Source of the DNA: Jackrogersella multiformis | Lineage: Eukaryota; Ascomycota; Sordariomycetes; Xylariales; Hypoxylaceae | Assembly (NCBI GenBank): GCA_902806575.1 | Contig: CADCXD010000005.1 | Coordinates: forward strand, 868,001 to 932,000 | Length of the DNA stretch: 64,000 nucleotides | Direction: 5' to 3' | Part shown: positions 43,746-55,926 of the stretch, piece by piece | Numbering within the stretch: the stretch's first letter is position 1 | How the letters are laid out: each line of letters begins with the position of its first letter | Translations under genes and position numbers: made by a program | The notes under the pieces: model-generated | What the model saw: only the letters and a program-made list of their open reading frames with translations | Database searches by the model: none | Told to the model about the DNA's origin: nothing

Positions 43746-44997
43746 ATGAAGTACTCAGTTCTCCTTTCTAGTTTGGTATCCACGGCTTCGGCAACCATCT
43801 ACTATGCCGGTGTCGCCGAGTCGGGTGGCGAGTTCGGTGTATGGAGTGCTGATGCTAAAAAGGGCACTGGCTTACCTGGGACTTTCGGCGTCGAATACCA
43901 GTTCATCAACAAAGCTGGCATCGACACCCACGTCGACCAGAATCACCTAAATCTCTTTCGCATAGCATTCTTGCTCGAGCGAATGGCCCCGGTTGCAACT
44001 GGTCTGGGTAAGACGTTTAACGAGACCCATTTTGATCACTTCAAGGAGGCCGTCGACTATGTGACTGTCACTAAGGGTGCATACGCGATCTTGGACCCAC
44101 ACAACTACATGCGATATAACGATCCCTCCTCGCAGCCTTATTCAGGCAGCGTAATCGGGAACACATCCGACCCCGCTGCCGCCACTACGGAGCAGTTCGG
44201 CGAGTTCTGGGGCGAGCTTGCGAAGCGCTTCGCAGACAATGAGAAGGTCATCTTCGGGCTGATGAACGAGCCGCACGATATGGAAACCAGCCTTGTGCTA
44301 AAGAACAACCAAGCTGCTATCGACGCTATCCGTGCTGCCAATGCTGATAACTTGATCATCTTGCCCGGCAATAGCTGGACGGGAGGTCACGCGTGGGCTC
44401 AAGGCCCAGATCCGAGCAGTGCCATCATTCACCAGTTTAAGGACCCGCTAAATAATACGGCAATTGATATTCACGAATATCTCGATGTGGACTATAGCGG
44501 TAGCCACAGCGAGTGCGTGAGCAGTCCGGCGGAGAACTTGGCGGACGTGACGAAGTGGCTTAAGGTGGGTGGACTCCTCAAATGATCCGCGCTATTAGCT
44601 CTATTGGCAACGGAAACAGTTCAATCAGCAACGAGGGAGGCACTGACCATTTCTCTAGGACCACAACCTCAAAGCCTTCATCACCGAGTTCGGCGGACAC
44701 AACAACACGGGATGCGACAACATGTTGACCGACTTTGTCAAGTACATGGACGACAATGACGTCTACATCGGGTGGACAGCTTGGGCAGCGGGTCCCTTTT
44801 GGGGTTCTGCAAGCCCTTGCTGCACAGACTCGAATAACTACGGCAGCTTCGAGCCTGGGAGCAAGTCCGCCGACGGTGGCCCGAGTCTTTACGATACCGT
44901 ATGGCTTAAGGTGCTCCAGCCGCTTGTCCCGAGCAAGCTGCAGTGGAAGGGCCAGGCGAGTGTCGCAGGGGGGGAGTTGGCCGAGTTCCCTGCTTAA
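43746..44997 (+). CDS. Secreted endo-beta-1,4-glucanase, GH5 (subfamily 5 type)
   Basis: Cleaves internal beta-1,4 bonds of cellulose, outside the cell. Exons 43746-44564 and 44659-44997, giving 385 residues. The signal peptide is MKYSVLLSSLVSTASA. The catalytic domain starts at IYYAGVAESGGEFG. NLFRIAFLLERM holds the conserved Arg. The acid/base Glu is in GLMNEPHDM (Glu175), the nucleophile in FITEFGG (Glu283). DPHNYMRY and DIHEYLDVDYSG carry conserved His and Tyr, and WTAWAAGPFWG the late Trp. There is no cellulose-binding module or linker, so it is a bare catalytic domain. It lies about 5.4 kb from a GH7 endoglucanase on the same strand. Confidence 0.93.
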
Positions 44998-46469
44998 ATT
45001 GTGGCACATCTGTATCTAATCGGAATCTCACACATCCGTCGGAATGGCTTTTGGACGGCCCTTATGATTTGCGCGCGCCTAAACACTTGAACGGCGATGT
45101 ACATACAAACGCTGTGTTTGACCGCCCCCTTAGAATGAATTAGTTTCCCCGGGTCCGAAATTTAGTTTTCAAATGCCATCTTCTACATACACAAAAGCCT
45201 GCATCACCGACTTACATGCAATATTTATCAACTCCACATGATCCGGTTATATTGTAACGCTAAACTCGGTACATAGTATTAAGTGGTAGGTGATAAACGC
45301 GCGCTCTTTTCTTCAATATTAAAATCGGACCGGAAACTGGTCACAGCAGAGCCGGATTTACGGCAAGGATAGCAAAGGGGAGTCAAAATGCCATAGGCCC
45401 ACGGATAACGATCGTACCGACGAACCTTGCATGCGCTTTGTATGCGGTGCACCTTTTAGGTAAGATGTCGTAAGTGGTACGAGCCGTCATTGCCGAGCTC
45501 TCATTCGTCCGGAACGTCGCGCATCCGTGCCCCACAGTACCGATCCCCCGGATACCCTTTCCCACGGGCCACGACGGCAGTAGGGTCCGCTGCATGTTTC
45601 TTCCTTCCCCAGTTGTTCTCCCCCTTTCGAATTTACCACGCAGCTTGCCAATGCGCTTATGTGAGGCGCCGATCCGGATTGAGGACGTTCCGTTTCAACA
45701 ACTAAGAGACTCCGCTGTGATTGGATGTGTCCACTTGAGGATCATTTTAGACTATCGGACTAGGGACCAGGACAGCAAGGTGGCGTTTTGCTTCGGAAGA
45801 GGCATTCATTCACCTTCTTTGACAACGAACTCGACATCATTCTACAGGATAATGCTTCTGTGAAATCTGAATGTCTCGGGTCATCAGCGTTTGTTCTGCC
45901 CTAGTGCCAGCATGTCGTTGCCAAGAAGCTAGTAAGAACTACGAACCATGGATAGCGAATCGATCGTTAATCAGTTCTCTACCAACCTTCTTCCATCATT
46001 CTCAAGATCCTATAAAATCTACATTATGTTTCCTTCTATGAACTTACTAATAAGTGACGGGAAACCTTGACTGCGTATTCTTGGCAGTAGAGAGTCTTAC
46101 TTGTTCCCCAGACTGGTATTTTTTAAGTTCCGCCCTTCCATTCCGGGTGATCGTCGATCCGTTTCAGATCGCGTCGCTCGAAAAAAGGTACCGAGCCGAT
46201 TCATCTCTAACCTACGCGGAACAATCTCACGCGATTTTCAGGGTCGTCGCAGGTTTTGGATATCTATTCTCTAGATAATATAATAACCTAGTCCTATCTG
46301 CCCAGCTTATTCACGATATCTTCGTTTATTAAAGTTCGAAACATCTTATATTGGTTCAGGGTTAAGCTAAACCCATGCTGAGTGCCCAAGTTCACTCACT
46401 ATTAAACATCTTTCCATCAACTCAGAGCATCGGCCCTTGGACTTTCTTTTCCGATAGAACGCTATCACC
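44998..46469. other. Intergenic region
   Basis: 1.5 kb. Frames at 45383-45863 are open on both strands but look random (basic, Pro/Arg/Ser-rich). I see no repeat or gene. Confidence 0.5.
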
Positions 46470-47465
46470 ATGGCTATACATTCAGCATTACTCTCGCTAG
46501 CGGGGCTATCGCGCTCTCTGGTAGTTTACATCTTGATGTCGACCGCCGTCCTCAGCGCTTCTTCGTCTTCACAGCACATACTCTCATCCGCGCGGGATGT
46601 CTGCGCGTCACAGGACGCCCCAAACCAACACGCGCAGCAGCACCCGACGCTCGTGACCGGGAACCTCAACGGGACCACGCTGATCGTGCCCATCCCCGTG
46701 AAGCTCGCGCGCCGGGTCATCCCCAAGGAATACAGGATCGCCGAGGAAGCGTACAGGGCGCTGCTTCCTTTGTTCCCGGACGGCATGTACCCCATGATGG
46801 CGCAGATCGTGCACGACCACGACCTGCAACTGCCCGCGTACAACGCCTCTCTCGCGGACTTCTCGGTAAGCCATTCTTTTTTTTTTTTTTTTTTTTGTCT
46901 CTCTTTCGGCAATCTCGACGACTCTTGTGTACGCCTAGCTAACCAGCCGCAGCGCGCGTCTCTCGAGTTCCCCTTCGTCGACATCTTCGGCAACGGGAGC
47001 GCCCCCTTCCGCTGGGCCTCCACGTTCATGATATCGGACACGAACGAGCTGGCCATCACGGGCGCCGAGGGGTACGGCGTGACGGTGCACCCGGCGACCT
47101 TCGACCCGCCGTGCGACGCGTACGCGGCGCTCCCCGGCGGGGCGTCGTACGCGCGCGCCGCCGGCGCCGACGGCAGGGCCATGGCGATCGAGGCGCGCCC
47201 GTCCTGGCGCCACGTGCCGTACGGCCTGGACTTCATGCGCGAGGTGACGAACCAGCCCGTGTTCGCGCGCCCGGAGATATGCGACTACTACGTGCGCATG
47301 TTCGACACCCCGCTCGCCGACGCCGCCACCCCCGTCGTCGCCGACCTCAGCGTGGACCTCGAGCCGTTCGAGCAGCCCCGCACTTGGCACGGCGTGTACG
47401 GGTGGCGCTTGGCGACCGCGTTCCTGGAGCCCGTGATGCCCGAGGTGTGCAGGGCGACGGGGTGA
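46470..47465 (+). CDS. Secreted or membrane-anchored protein of an uncharacterised fungal family
   Basis: Exons 46470-46865 and 46953-47465, giving 302 residues. A hydrophobic stretch at residues 17-31 (LVVYILMSTAVLSAS) acts as signal peptide or anchor. The body has LIVPIPVKLARRVIPKEYRI, LPLFPDGMYPMMAQIVHDHD, RASLEFPFVDIFGNG and VHPATFDPPCDAYAALPGG. This recalls a set of ascomycete hypothetical proteins with distant likeness to acetoacetate decarboxylases, but I am not sure. The intron holds a 20-T run (46877-46896) and is a multiple of three (87 bp) with no stop, so reading through it would insert 29 poly-Phe-containing residues. The GTAAG donor and CGCAG acceptor favour splicing. The gene is GC-rich and lies between two endoglucanase genes. 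Confidence 0.65.
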   Translation: MAIHSALLSLAGLSRSLVVYILMSTAVLSASSSSQHILSSARDVCASQDAPNQHAQQHPTLVTGNLNGTTLIVPIPVKLARRVIPKEYRIAEEAYRALLPLFPDGMYPMMAQIVHDHDLQLPAYNASLADFSVSHSFFFFFFCLSFGNLDDSCVRLANQPQRASLEFPFVDIFGNGSAPFRWASTFMISDTNELAITGAEGYGVTVHPATFDPPCDAYAALPGGASYARAAGADGRAMAIEARPSWRHVPYGLDFMREVTNQPVFARPEICDYYVRMFDTPLADAATPVVADLSVDLEPFEQPRTWHGVYGWRLATAFLEPVMPEVCRATG

Positions 47466-49184
47466 GCGGGCGCAGGAACTTTTGGGCTTGTTACCAAAAC
47501 AACAAAACAAAAAGTATGGAATGGAATGGGATGCCGAGACGTTGCGGGATGCGACAAGGCTTGCAGAAGCTGAGCTGTCTCGTCGTGCTTCTCGTTCCAG
47601 GCCGAAATTTGGATATTGATCTTAGGAGGCGGCGACCTTCTAAGAATCACCCAGATGGCCTTGATATACTTCGTTCGCTCTAAGATCATAGGGCTTACTA
47701 GACGCCATCATGCTCGGCGCCGATTTAACGTGCTTCGCCGGATCGTCCGTTCTCGCCGACCGCGAGACGGCGTGGGGTGGCGGTGGATACACACCCAGCT
47801 TCAACCGACGGTGAAGCGGCTTCTAAATGATGGAGGCGACCAATCAATCAATTCATTATCGAGCTGTCGTATATGACTAAGGGTCTAGAACGAGACGTTA
47901 TCTACCACCCGGAAGCGCGTCGATGCGATCGCAGCTCCCCTAGGTTAGGCATCAAACACGGTTGGGTATTGAATAGGAATCGTGCGGCGCTAGTCACCGA
48001 CGGGGAGCTACTCATAGCAGCGCCGAGTCCACTGCGAAAGGCAATGCTGAGTCGGCGACGATGATGATAATTTGGTATCATGTCGCGCCATGCCTTGCTC
48101 GGTCACTTCGTTGGATATCTTGATGATCATCCGCGAGTGAGAACCCCTTTTAGAAGCACCTCATTAAATGGCATCTTGATGCTGTAAAACCAATTACCTG
48201 CAATAAAATCAAAATTAATTAATTACCATCAAGCAACCACCTTGTCGGTTACTGTCTTAGTTAGGAAGGAATGAAGTCCAAATGTATAATGATATGTTAC
48301 TTATGTGAACAAGGGGTGTTGTAAAAGGCGACGATAATGAGAGGAGTCCAAAAAGTGGTAAAGTTCCTCGAGCTTCTACCTTATGGCAAGTATAGTTAAT
48401 ATATCGTTACCTAGGTAGATGTGACATACACGCTGCCAGGAATGAGGTTGCGAATGCATAGTGCCTACCTAGGTGTGAGAACCCTCCCTTAAACGAATAC
48501 CAGAGGTACCCTACCTAGGTAGGTAGGTAAATCAAAATTAGGGTCAATCTATGACACTATAAATGTGGATATTTACCCCCTGCCAGGACCTGCTCTCCTA
48601 CCTACCTAGGTAGGTACCTATAAATATGAAGACTTCTTGGGGTTTAACAAAGCTCTTTCAGCGACGTCATAGTATATGAACTAGCAAGAACATCGATATT
48701 ACTTCAAGAGCAGCTTCTCGATTATTTCTAATCTTCAGAAATATAATAAGGTATGCGTATATTTTGAGTCCGATAGACGCTGACAAGCTAGGTTCGCGAT
48801 TAAACTTGCCGCGACAACGATGCAATGGATGTAGTTGCTGTCTACAACGGGTGTGCGGAGGATACCTTCCTAAATGTATGTTGTTTACCTGAGTTATCAT
48901 TCAGCCGTTAAATGTTATAACCTTCCCGCATACCTAGGTACATAGTACTTCAGATTTCCCAGATTGAATAATCACAGGCTGCCCAGCTATAGCCGGCATA
49001 TAACTGTCTAATATTACCCCTAAAATGTGGAGACACCCTCCTTACATACCTACCTAGCCTACCTAGGTAGATGGAAGAGTGATTGATTAAAGGTATGTAG
49101 TCAGTCAATCAGTAGGGGTACGCAATCTGGGTAATTTTATCCCATTCTACGCCGGTTTGTTTTTGATCACAGTCTCATAAGGCA
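47466..49184. other. Intergenic region rich in ACCTAGGT palindromes
   Basis: 1.7 kb without a supported gene. Six ACCTAGGT-type sites lie between 48410 and 49075, including the perfect palindrome CCTACCTAGGTAGG near 48600. Several fall within 150-600 bp of the GH7 start, so they would lie in its promoter. Confidence 0.5.
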
Positions 49185-50375
49185 TTGAAAAGCTTATACA
49201 ACATGTCTTTCAAACTTCTATATGCCAATCTGGTAGGCTCGCTGCTAACAGGTATCGCTGTCGCTCAAGGCTCTGAGGAACATCCCCCCCTAACGACCTG
49301 GAAATGCACCACCTCAGGAGGCTGCGTTCAGCAGAATACCTCCATCGTGTTAGACAAAGATTCTAAGTTCGCTCAAGGTACTGCCGGCTCAAGAACGACG
49401 GCTGATTATGCTGCTATGGGAGTTTCTACTTCGGGTGATGCTGTGACTTTGTATCACTATGTCAAATCGGGCAGCACGCTCAATCCCGCATCCCCGCGCA
49501 TCTACCTCCTAGACGCCGAGGGCAAATACGTCATGATGAACCTCCTGAACCAGGAGCTTTCCGTGGATGTCGACTACTCGGCCGTCCCCTGCGGAGAGAA
49601 TGGAGCCTTCTATCTCTCGGAGATGGAAGCCGACGGCGGGGGGTCCTCTGGCGGCGCGGGAGCCGGCCAAGGCTATTGCGACGCCCAATGTCAAGGCTAC
49701 TGCTGCAACGAGATGGACATCCTCGAGGCCAACGCGAAGGCGACGGCCATGACGCCACACCCTTGCAGCGGGAACAATTGTGACAAAAGCGGCTGCGGGT
49801 ACAACCCATACGCGAGCGGCCAGCGTAACCTCTGGTCGACTGGCGGGACCGTCGACACGGGCAAGCCGTTCACGGCTGTGACGCAATTCGCGGGCAGCGG
49901 CACTCTGACGCAAATCACGCGCCTCTACATCCAGAATGGGAAGCAAACCAGCGGCGGGACCATTTCCAGCTGTAACGATGGGGCTGGTGGGCTTGCTGGT
50001 ATGGGCCAGGCTCTTGGACGAGGGAGTAAGTAATACCAAGTTGTCTTCTCGAAACTTCCGAGTTCCCTCGCCCACACTTTAGTTGTAAGAAAAGAGAACA
50101 TGGCACAGGGCACATTTCCTCTTTAACTTAATAGATTCCTAGAACTTAGAACCTTGAGCTTTTTAGCAATTACTGACTTGAACCTTACAGTGGTATTGGC
50201 GATGAGTATCTGGAACGACCCAACACAGCAGATGTCTTGGCTCGACGCCGACAACAATGGGCCCTGCAATATTGCAGAGAGTACTCCCGACGCTATTCAG
50301 TCTCGGTATCCTGACACGCACGTCGTCTTTTCTAACATCCGATGGGGCGATATTGGATCTACCACTAAAAGCTAG
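49185..50375 (+). CDS. Secreted endoglucanase, GH7 (EG I type), compact
   Basis: A retaining endo-beta-1,4-glucanase. Exons 49185-50025 and 50191-50375, giving 341 residues. The 165-bp intron rejoins as GRG-MVLAMSIWND. The start may be Met7 (position 49203), since MSFKLLYANLVGSLLTG makes a cleaner signal peptide. The catalytic motif is NEMDILEAN with Glu176, Asp178 and Glu181. The Leu in place of the cellobiohydrolase Trp fits endoglucanases, as do LTTWKCTTSGGCV, YCDAQCQGYCC and the terminal VVFSNIRWGDIGSTT. Compared with Trichoderma EG I as I remember it, it lacks about 20 residues after TSIVLD, including the conserved Trp and a Cys pair, and about 14 between YCDAQC and GYCC. There is no linker or cellulose-binding module. 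Whether it is active is open. Confidence 0.88.
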
Positions 50376-50800
50376 AATTAGGTATTAACCATACCTAATA
50401 ACTAGCAAGCTATCCAAATAAAGAAAACTTCACATACCTAGACGTTGAAAAGCAAAGCTTCGCTTTAATTTCCCAATTCCTACCCACCATATTAACTAAA
50501 CTAGAATCTGTACCCCTTTAAATTAAGGGGCTAACGGTGGAGCCTATCATTTCATCAGTCAAGTGAATTATTTATATGTCACTATTATGAGAATGGAATA
50601 TAATTTACAAGCTCCATATCCTATTAGGGGAGCTTGAGTATACTTCATGTGACGTGTGTAGAGCAGCAGCTTGTCCTGTATTTGTTCCGAGAAGCCTAGA
50701 GCCCGCCCCAGCTCCTTAGCCTAGTCTATCTCGAATACATATGGTTATCTCTACATTAAGAATCAACGCAAGTCTTTTCGATTCAGAAACTTGCGGGAAT
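50376..50800. other. Convergent spacer, GH7 to OPT
   Basis: 425 bp, 3' ends of both genes. No other feature seen. Confidence 0.5.
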
Positions 50801-53210
50801 TTACAAACAATGATCGGGATTTCCCGATGGATTTCCCCACCACGTTGGGAATGGATATGCCTTGCCACTGGCGCCGAAAACTGCGAAAGAAAGAATAAAA
50901 ATGACTAACTGAGATCCTCCGTCCAATGCCGCCCCGATGAGATAGTTATACTTGTTGTAGATTCCCGGCAGACGACGTCTGAGCCAGAGCTGCGAAAAGA
51001 TCCCAACAGCAATCGAGGACCAGATCCAGGATGTGTTTCCGTAGTAATTTAGACCAGCGTACGCAGAAATCAACGCCGTATTGATGGGTATTTCTTTTAA
51101 ACCGGGATATACTTTGGTAAGTCCCCAGTGAAGGACTGGAACTGCAAGACCTATGACGATACCGAGAGGAACAATGACATAGCGTCCTGATATTCCATAC
51201 ATTTGCTTAGCCAGGGCCCATGTGACTGCCTGGGAGTTGAGGCTCTGCACAATTGAACCGCTCCAGATATTGTTACCTACGGGATCGAGGAGGATCTCTC
51301 GCTGGTTATTTACGATCGTTGTCATGACAGCGTAGTTCAAGCCTGCCCCGAGAAGTGTGCCGTAGATCTGGGTGCCGAACATTATACGATGAGGTACTTT
51401 CGTGTATTGTCCAACTTTGAGCCAGTTCGCTAAGTTGACAGCCAGAAGAATAACTTGATGAGACCAGCTGGCGAAGTATAGGTTGGCCAGAGGAAGACCT
51501 GGATGTAAAGCGCCTGCGACCATTTTGGAAATCTGGTTGGTTGCCACCCCGCTTCCATACAGACCATAAAGAATACACGAGAAGGGGGCAATGAAAGAGC
51601 CTAGCAGAAGAGAGATGATATATCCCCAGACGGGAAGCGTGGTTTCCCCTATGATGTTGACGGCCAACCCCGCAAAGAAGCAAAGGACAAAAAGAGCCAG
51701 ATACCACCACTGCGGTACTTCCTTGTATTTCAACATTGCCTGATAGTGCGGATCGGGTTGAGTTCTGCTGCGTGCCTGTTTCCACGCCGCAACCATATCT
51801 TTGCCAAAGAATATCAGGACGTGTGTTATCAACGCCCCTATAGCTAGGCTTTGAGTGAAATAGCCCCAAACTGTGCTTGAAGTAAGGTACGGTAGACCAA
51901 CTTCGCTCAGCTTCTTGTCGTCAATAACACCCTTTTCATTTAGAATTGATGTTGGATGAAATACAGTGCCATTGCTTGAGAAAAGGGACGTTGACATGAA
52001 AGGGAAGCTTCTCGCATTCCACGTATTCGAGTAGTAAAGCCCAAGCAAGGCGGCATACAAAATTATATAGCCAATCCAAGAATTAAACTGTTGCTTTATC
52101 GGCAGCGATAGAAATTGGCTCTGGATGTACTGCCAGTCGAGACTGAAGTTGAGGATACCAAGTCCTTCATTAGAGGAGGCTCCCCCGAAGATCTTAGAGA
52201 ATACGGTTCGGGTACTTTCCGGGGCGTTAATTGACGCTAGGCAGAAGATCGAGATACCACTAAACCACGTTATGATATAAGCCGGGAAGATTTCCCAGAC
52301 GGCAGCAAAAGCAAGAGCCCAGCCGAACTTTATAAGGCGACCCCGGTTGGCAATCCGATCAAAATGGAGATTCTGGAAGAGAACTACCTGCGGAAGCGTG
52401 GACCAGTAAACCATTTCTGCGGGATACACGATTAACGGCCGCAGCAAGCCTGCCAAAACGAATCCGCAAAGAGAGATCGAGAAAGTAGCGAGGACGGCAG
52501 TGGAGGCAGAGACACTTCGATCGTAGAACAGGCGTTCAATGGCGTAGATCTCTACACCACTCAACCCGTTATTTCCTGACGAGGCAATGAGAGACGATAC
52601 CACATGCTCTTTAATGCCAAAAGACTGCCCAGAGTTGAGAAAGCGGAGTGCATTTTGCAGCCATTTTGCTTTAAATCGATCTGGACGAGGAGTGAAGAGC
52701 GCCCATGCCTCTCCAAAGACGAAGACCAAGACTACCAAAGGTGAGTCGAAAATAATAAATGAGTTTCTTTTCGAAGATAGGACGTACGTTGTATGAATAC
52801 GGCGGAAACCTGTATTTGATACGGCTTGAAAATATAAAGCATCGTAATAACACTGGACAGGGCAGTGAAAGTAGTGCCTAGGATAATGGAACGAAAAGTC
52901 AATGCAGGATCGCCATCATCGCGGGACGATACTAGGAATTTGGATACGTCGACCCCTATTTAGATATGTTAGCCGTGAGAATTGGAAGGAGGGGAAGGAC
53001 ACATCAGTTACCATTCCGAATTACGGGATGCCCTTTCACGTATACGATATCATCCTCATGGCGAGAATCTTCAGAGCCCACCTTATTTACTGCAGTTGTT
53101 TCGTCGCGAGAGGGCGCAACATGTGCCTCAGTCACTATGGTTTTATCTGGCTTTTTGGAGACATCAGGAACGTGCTCCGAAAGTGACGGAGCTTCGATAG
53201 GTTCCGTCAT
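50801..53210 (-). CDS. Oligopeptide transporter, OPT family
   Basis: Proton-coupled uptake of small peptides or related compounds at the plasma membrane. Minus-strand exons 53210-53012, 52955-52788 and 52731-50801, giving 765 residues. The acidic N-terminus (residues 1-66) is cytoplasmic. The first helix starts near TFRSIILGTTFTALSSV, followed by YQIQVSAVFIQ. About 14 hydrophobic segments follow. SFGIKEHVVSSLIASSG fits the usual N-KEH motif. TKVPHRIMFGTQIYGT corresponds to the KIPPR-type signature, and YFASWSHQVILLAVNLANWLKVGQY precedes it. NTALISAYAGLNYYGNTSW closes the conserved part. Both introns are short (56 bp each) with standard ends. The substrate cannot be told. An aldehyde dehydrogenase lies upstream on the same strand. 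Confidence 0.92.
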
Positions 53211-54115
53211 TTCCTAGGGATCGAAGAATTCTATATAAATGAAATCCCTATTTCGATAGCCGAAGGGTAAGCTGGCCGTTACAGCGTCAATGCAACAGAT
53301 GGTGAGAGGGCGAAAGAAATAGAGGGTGGAAATAAAAAGAATATTATATTATTGGAACTGTAAGATGTGCCTTTCCCAGTTCCTCGCCTATCTTGCATAT
53401 ATTTTCTGATGGTACGTACGTAGGTGTCTAATGTTTTAATTGACCGATGGCGCCATGTTCGACCTAGATAGCGAGTGGTCGATAGCAGTAACATTGCCGG
53501 GGCCCGGAGCTAACACCTGCCTATCGTGGAAAATGGTGTGTCCTACAAGTGGACCGAAATAAGCCAGGGTGCCAGTAATCTGATGTCGTGACGAGGCAGC
53601 TGCAAGGTAATTATAACTGCTATGCCGGCCATGTAAAGTTTCCCCGGCCCGAGAACCCCTTGCCAAGACGGAAGGCCCACTGTATTTTGGAACATTTAGA
53701 GCGCCCATAAACTCGGAACTAGCAAACAAAGCCAGGTGAAAGTGATGGATCGGGGCACGACCGGAATGAGTAAGCAAAAGAGGGTAGTACTACTTTTTAC
53801 GTCTTAACGAGTATAGACATTTAAGAAGCATTAGCACCGATAAGACCAAGTCACACAGTACCACCGCAATTCAACATTTCCATGTTGGTTTCCGTGACCC
53901 GTCAACTGTGTGTTGCCAAGCAACTGTCAATCTCCATGCGTGCATCTTGTATCACGATGTGCCACGGTATCAGGGGTCTCCTATCACCAGAAGCGCAAAC
54001 AGTGTGCGTAAAAATATGTTCATTCCAGATTCTAATCATCAACCTTAGATGACGTTTTACTCGAGACTACCTACTCAAAATTAGAACAGGAGAAACCCCC
54101 AGTCCGCTGCCCTCA
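53211..54115. other. Intergenic region, OPT promoter
   Basis: No convincing gene. The 113-codon frame at 53436-53777 on the minus strand lacks recognisable features and would be very close to the OPT start. Confidence 0.5.
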
Positions 54116-55926
54116 TTAAAGCTTAGTACCAAGATTCACATGAATAGCTTTGATCTGGGAGTACGCCTCTAAACCAGCTTCGCCAAGCTCTCTCCCTATC
54201 CCGCTTTGCTTCACACCTCCGAAAGGCACACGCGGGTCGCAATCCTGAGAACTGTTTATCCACACCATGCCCGCCTCAATCTCGGCGGCGACTCGATGGG
54301 CCTTGTCGATCTTTTCCGTAAAGAGAGCAGCGCCGAGTCCGTACGCGGTACTGTTAGCAAGATCCACGGCCTGCTGCTCTTCCGTGAACTTTGCAATGAC
54401 TACGAAAGGGCCGAAGATCTCCTCTTGCCACTACAGCGACGGGAGTTAGTAATTACTTCTTTAGGTAAAGGGGGCAGAGGTGCCAGGCATGTCTCAGGAG
54501 CAACAACTCCCCAGTCAGCTTAATTAGGAGTGTTTGGCTCCTAAGACAGGCCAAGAAGGGTAAAAAGGAACTGTCGATGTTACATACTATGCGCATCGTT
54601 GGCAAAACATCCGTAAAGATGGTCGGGCTCACGTAGAATCCCTTATCTTTGCCATCGACTTTGAACGGTTCCCCGCCAGATGCGAGCGTAGCGCCCTCAC
54701 CCTTTCCAATCTTCACGTACTCCAAAACCCTCTCATACTGAGCTTTCGACACCTGGGGGCCTTGGTAGGTACCCTTATCCCACTGGTGTCCAACCTTGCT
54801 CATAGTCTTCGTCCTTTCCAAGAACTGAGATAAGAATTCATCATAGATTTGCTCATGGACTAGGATTCTTGAGGTGGCGGTACATATTTGCCCTTGGTTT
54901 GACATAATACCCAAGTGCGACCATTTAACAGCTTGTTCGATTTCGGCGTCCTCGAAAACGATTAGCGGAGACTTGCCTCCAGTCTCGAGACTGATATTCT
55001 TGAGCGTCTTGGCAGCCGTGCCCATGATAGCTCTCGCCGTTGCGGTACTGCCGGTGAAAGCGATCTTGTCCACGAGAGGATGGCCGACTAAAGCAGATCC
55101 AGCCACGGCTCCTAAACCGTTGATGAAATTAACTACACCTGGGGGGAATCCTGCTTTCTTAATCAATGTTCCAAGAACAAGGATGCTCAGGGGAGTTTGC
55201 TCTGCCGCTTTGAGAATGACGGTGTTTCCGCACGCAAGAGCTGGCCCAAGCTTCCAAGTCGCCATCGAGAGGGGGTAGTTCCACGGAATTATCTGTCCGA
55301 CAACACCTACGGGCTGGCGGATTGTGTACGCGAGCTTCTGGTGGGTAGTGTTGATAGTTTGGCCGTAAGTCTTGTCTGCCCAACCAGCATAATAACGGAT
55401 GACGGCCACAGCCTCCACAAGATCAACTTCCAGGGCATCAACATAGGTTTTTCCTATGAATTATTTGTTATTCGTATGTTTCTTCCTTTTCTTCATAGTT
55501 GCTACATATCATGATTTAGGGCGAGAGAACCATACCATTGTCCCATGCATCGATGGTAGCGAATAGCTCGCGGTTTTCTTCCATAATATCTGCAAGCTTA
55601 TACAGAAGCGTTCCACGGTCGGTAGCCGGAAGTAACTTCCAAGAAGGGTCCTTGAGAGCTTTATGCGCAGCCTTGACGGCTTTGTCCACATCTGCTTCAC
55701 TAGCAGCCTGTACTGCCACAATTTTTTCCTCGGTGCTAAAATACTCGAGCGTCAAAATTTACTTTCTGTCACATTAAATTGCTCTTTAGACTTACGCAGG
55801 ATCAATAGAGTCTATAGTCTCGCCATTGGAGGATAGAATAAATTCGTTATCGATGAAAAGACCAGTTGGTTGGGCATATTTGACGCCATTTGGAGCGACT
55901 AAGTCGACGAATGGAGCAGACGCCAT
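54116..55926 (-). CDS. NAD(P)+-dependent aldehyde dehydrogenase
   Basis: Oxidises aldehydes to acids, probably in the cytosol, as no presequence is visible. Minus-strand exons 55926-55796, 55735-55536, 55453-54588 and 54430-54116, giving 503 residues, the usual length. The NAD-binding motif IIPWNYPLSMATWKLGPAL has the catalytic Asn (about 169). TGSTATARAI is the glycine motif. LETGGKSP carries the general-base Glu (about 267) and GQICTATSR the nucleophile Cys (about 301). After the third intron come QEEIFGPFVVIAKF and PFGGVKQSGIGRELGEAGL. The exon 1-2 junction gives the conserved DPATEEKI. It resembles the fungal AldA group most closely. The physiological substrate is not apparent. Confidence 0.94.

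Noticed and set aside
45474..45863. 129-codon plus-strand frame
   Set aside because: Pro/Arg/Ser-rich, no signal peptide or motif, and no splice-supported extension.
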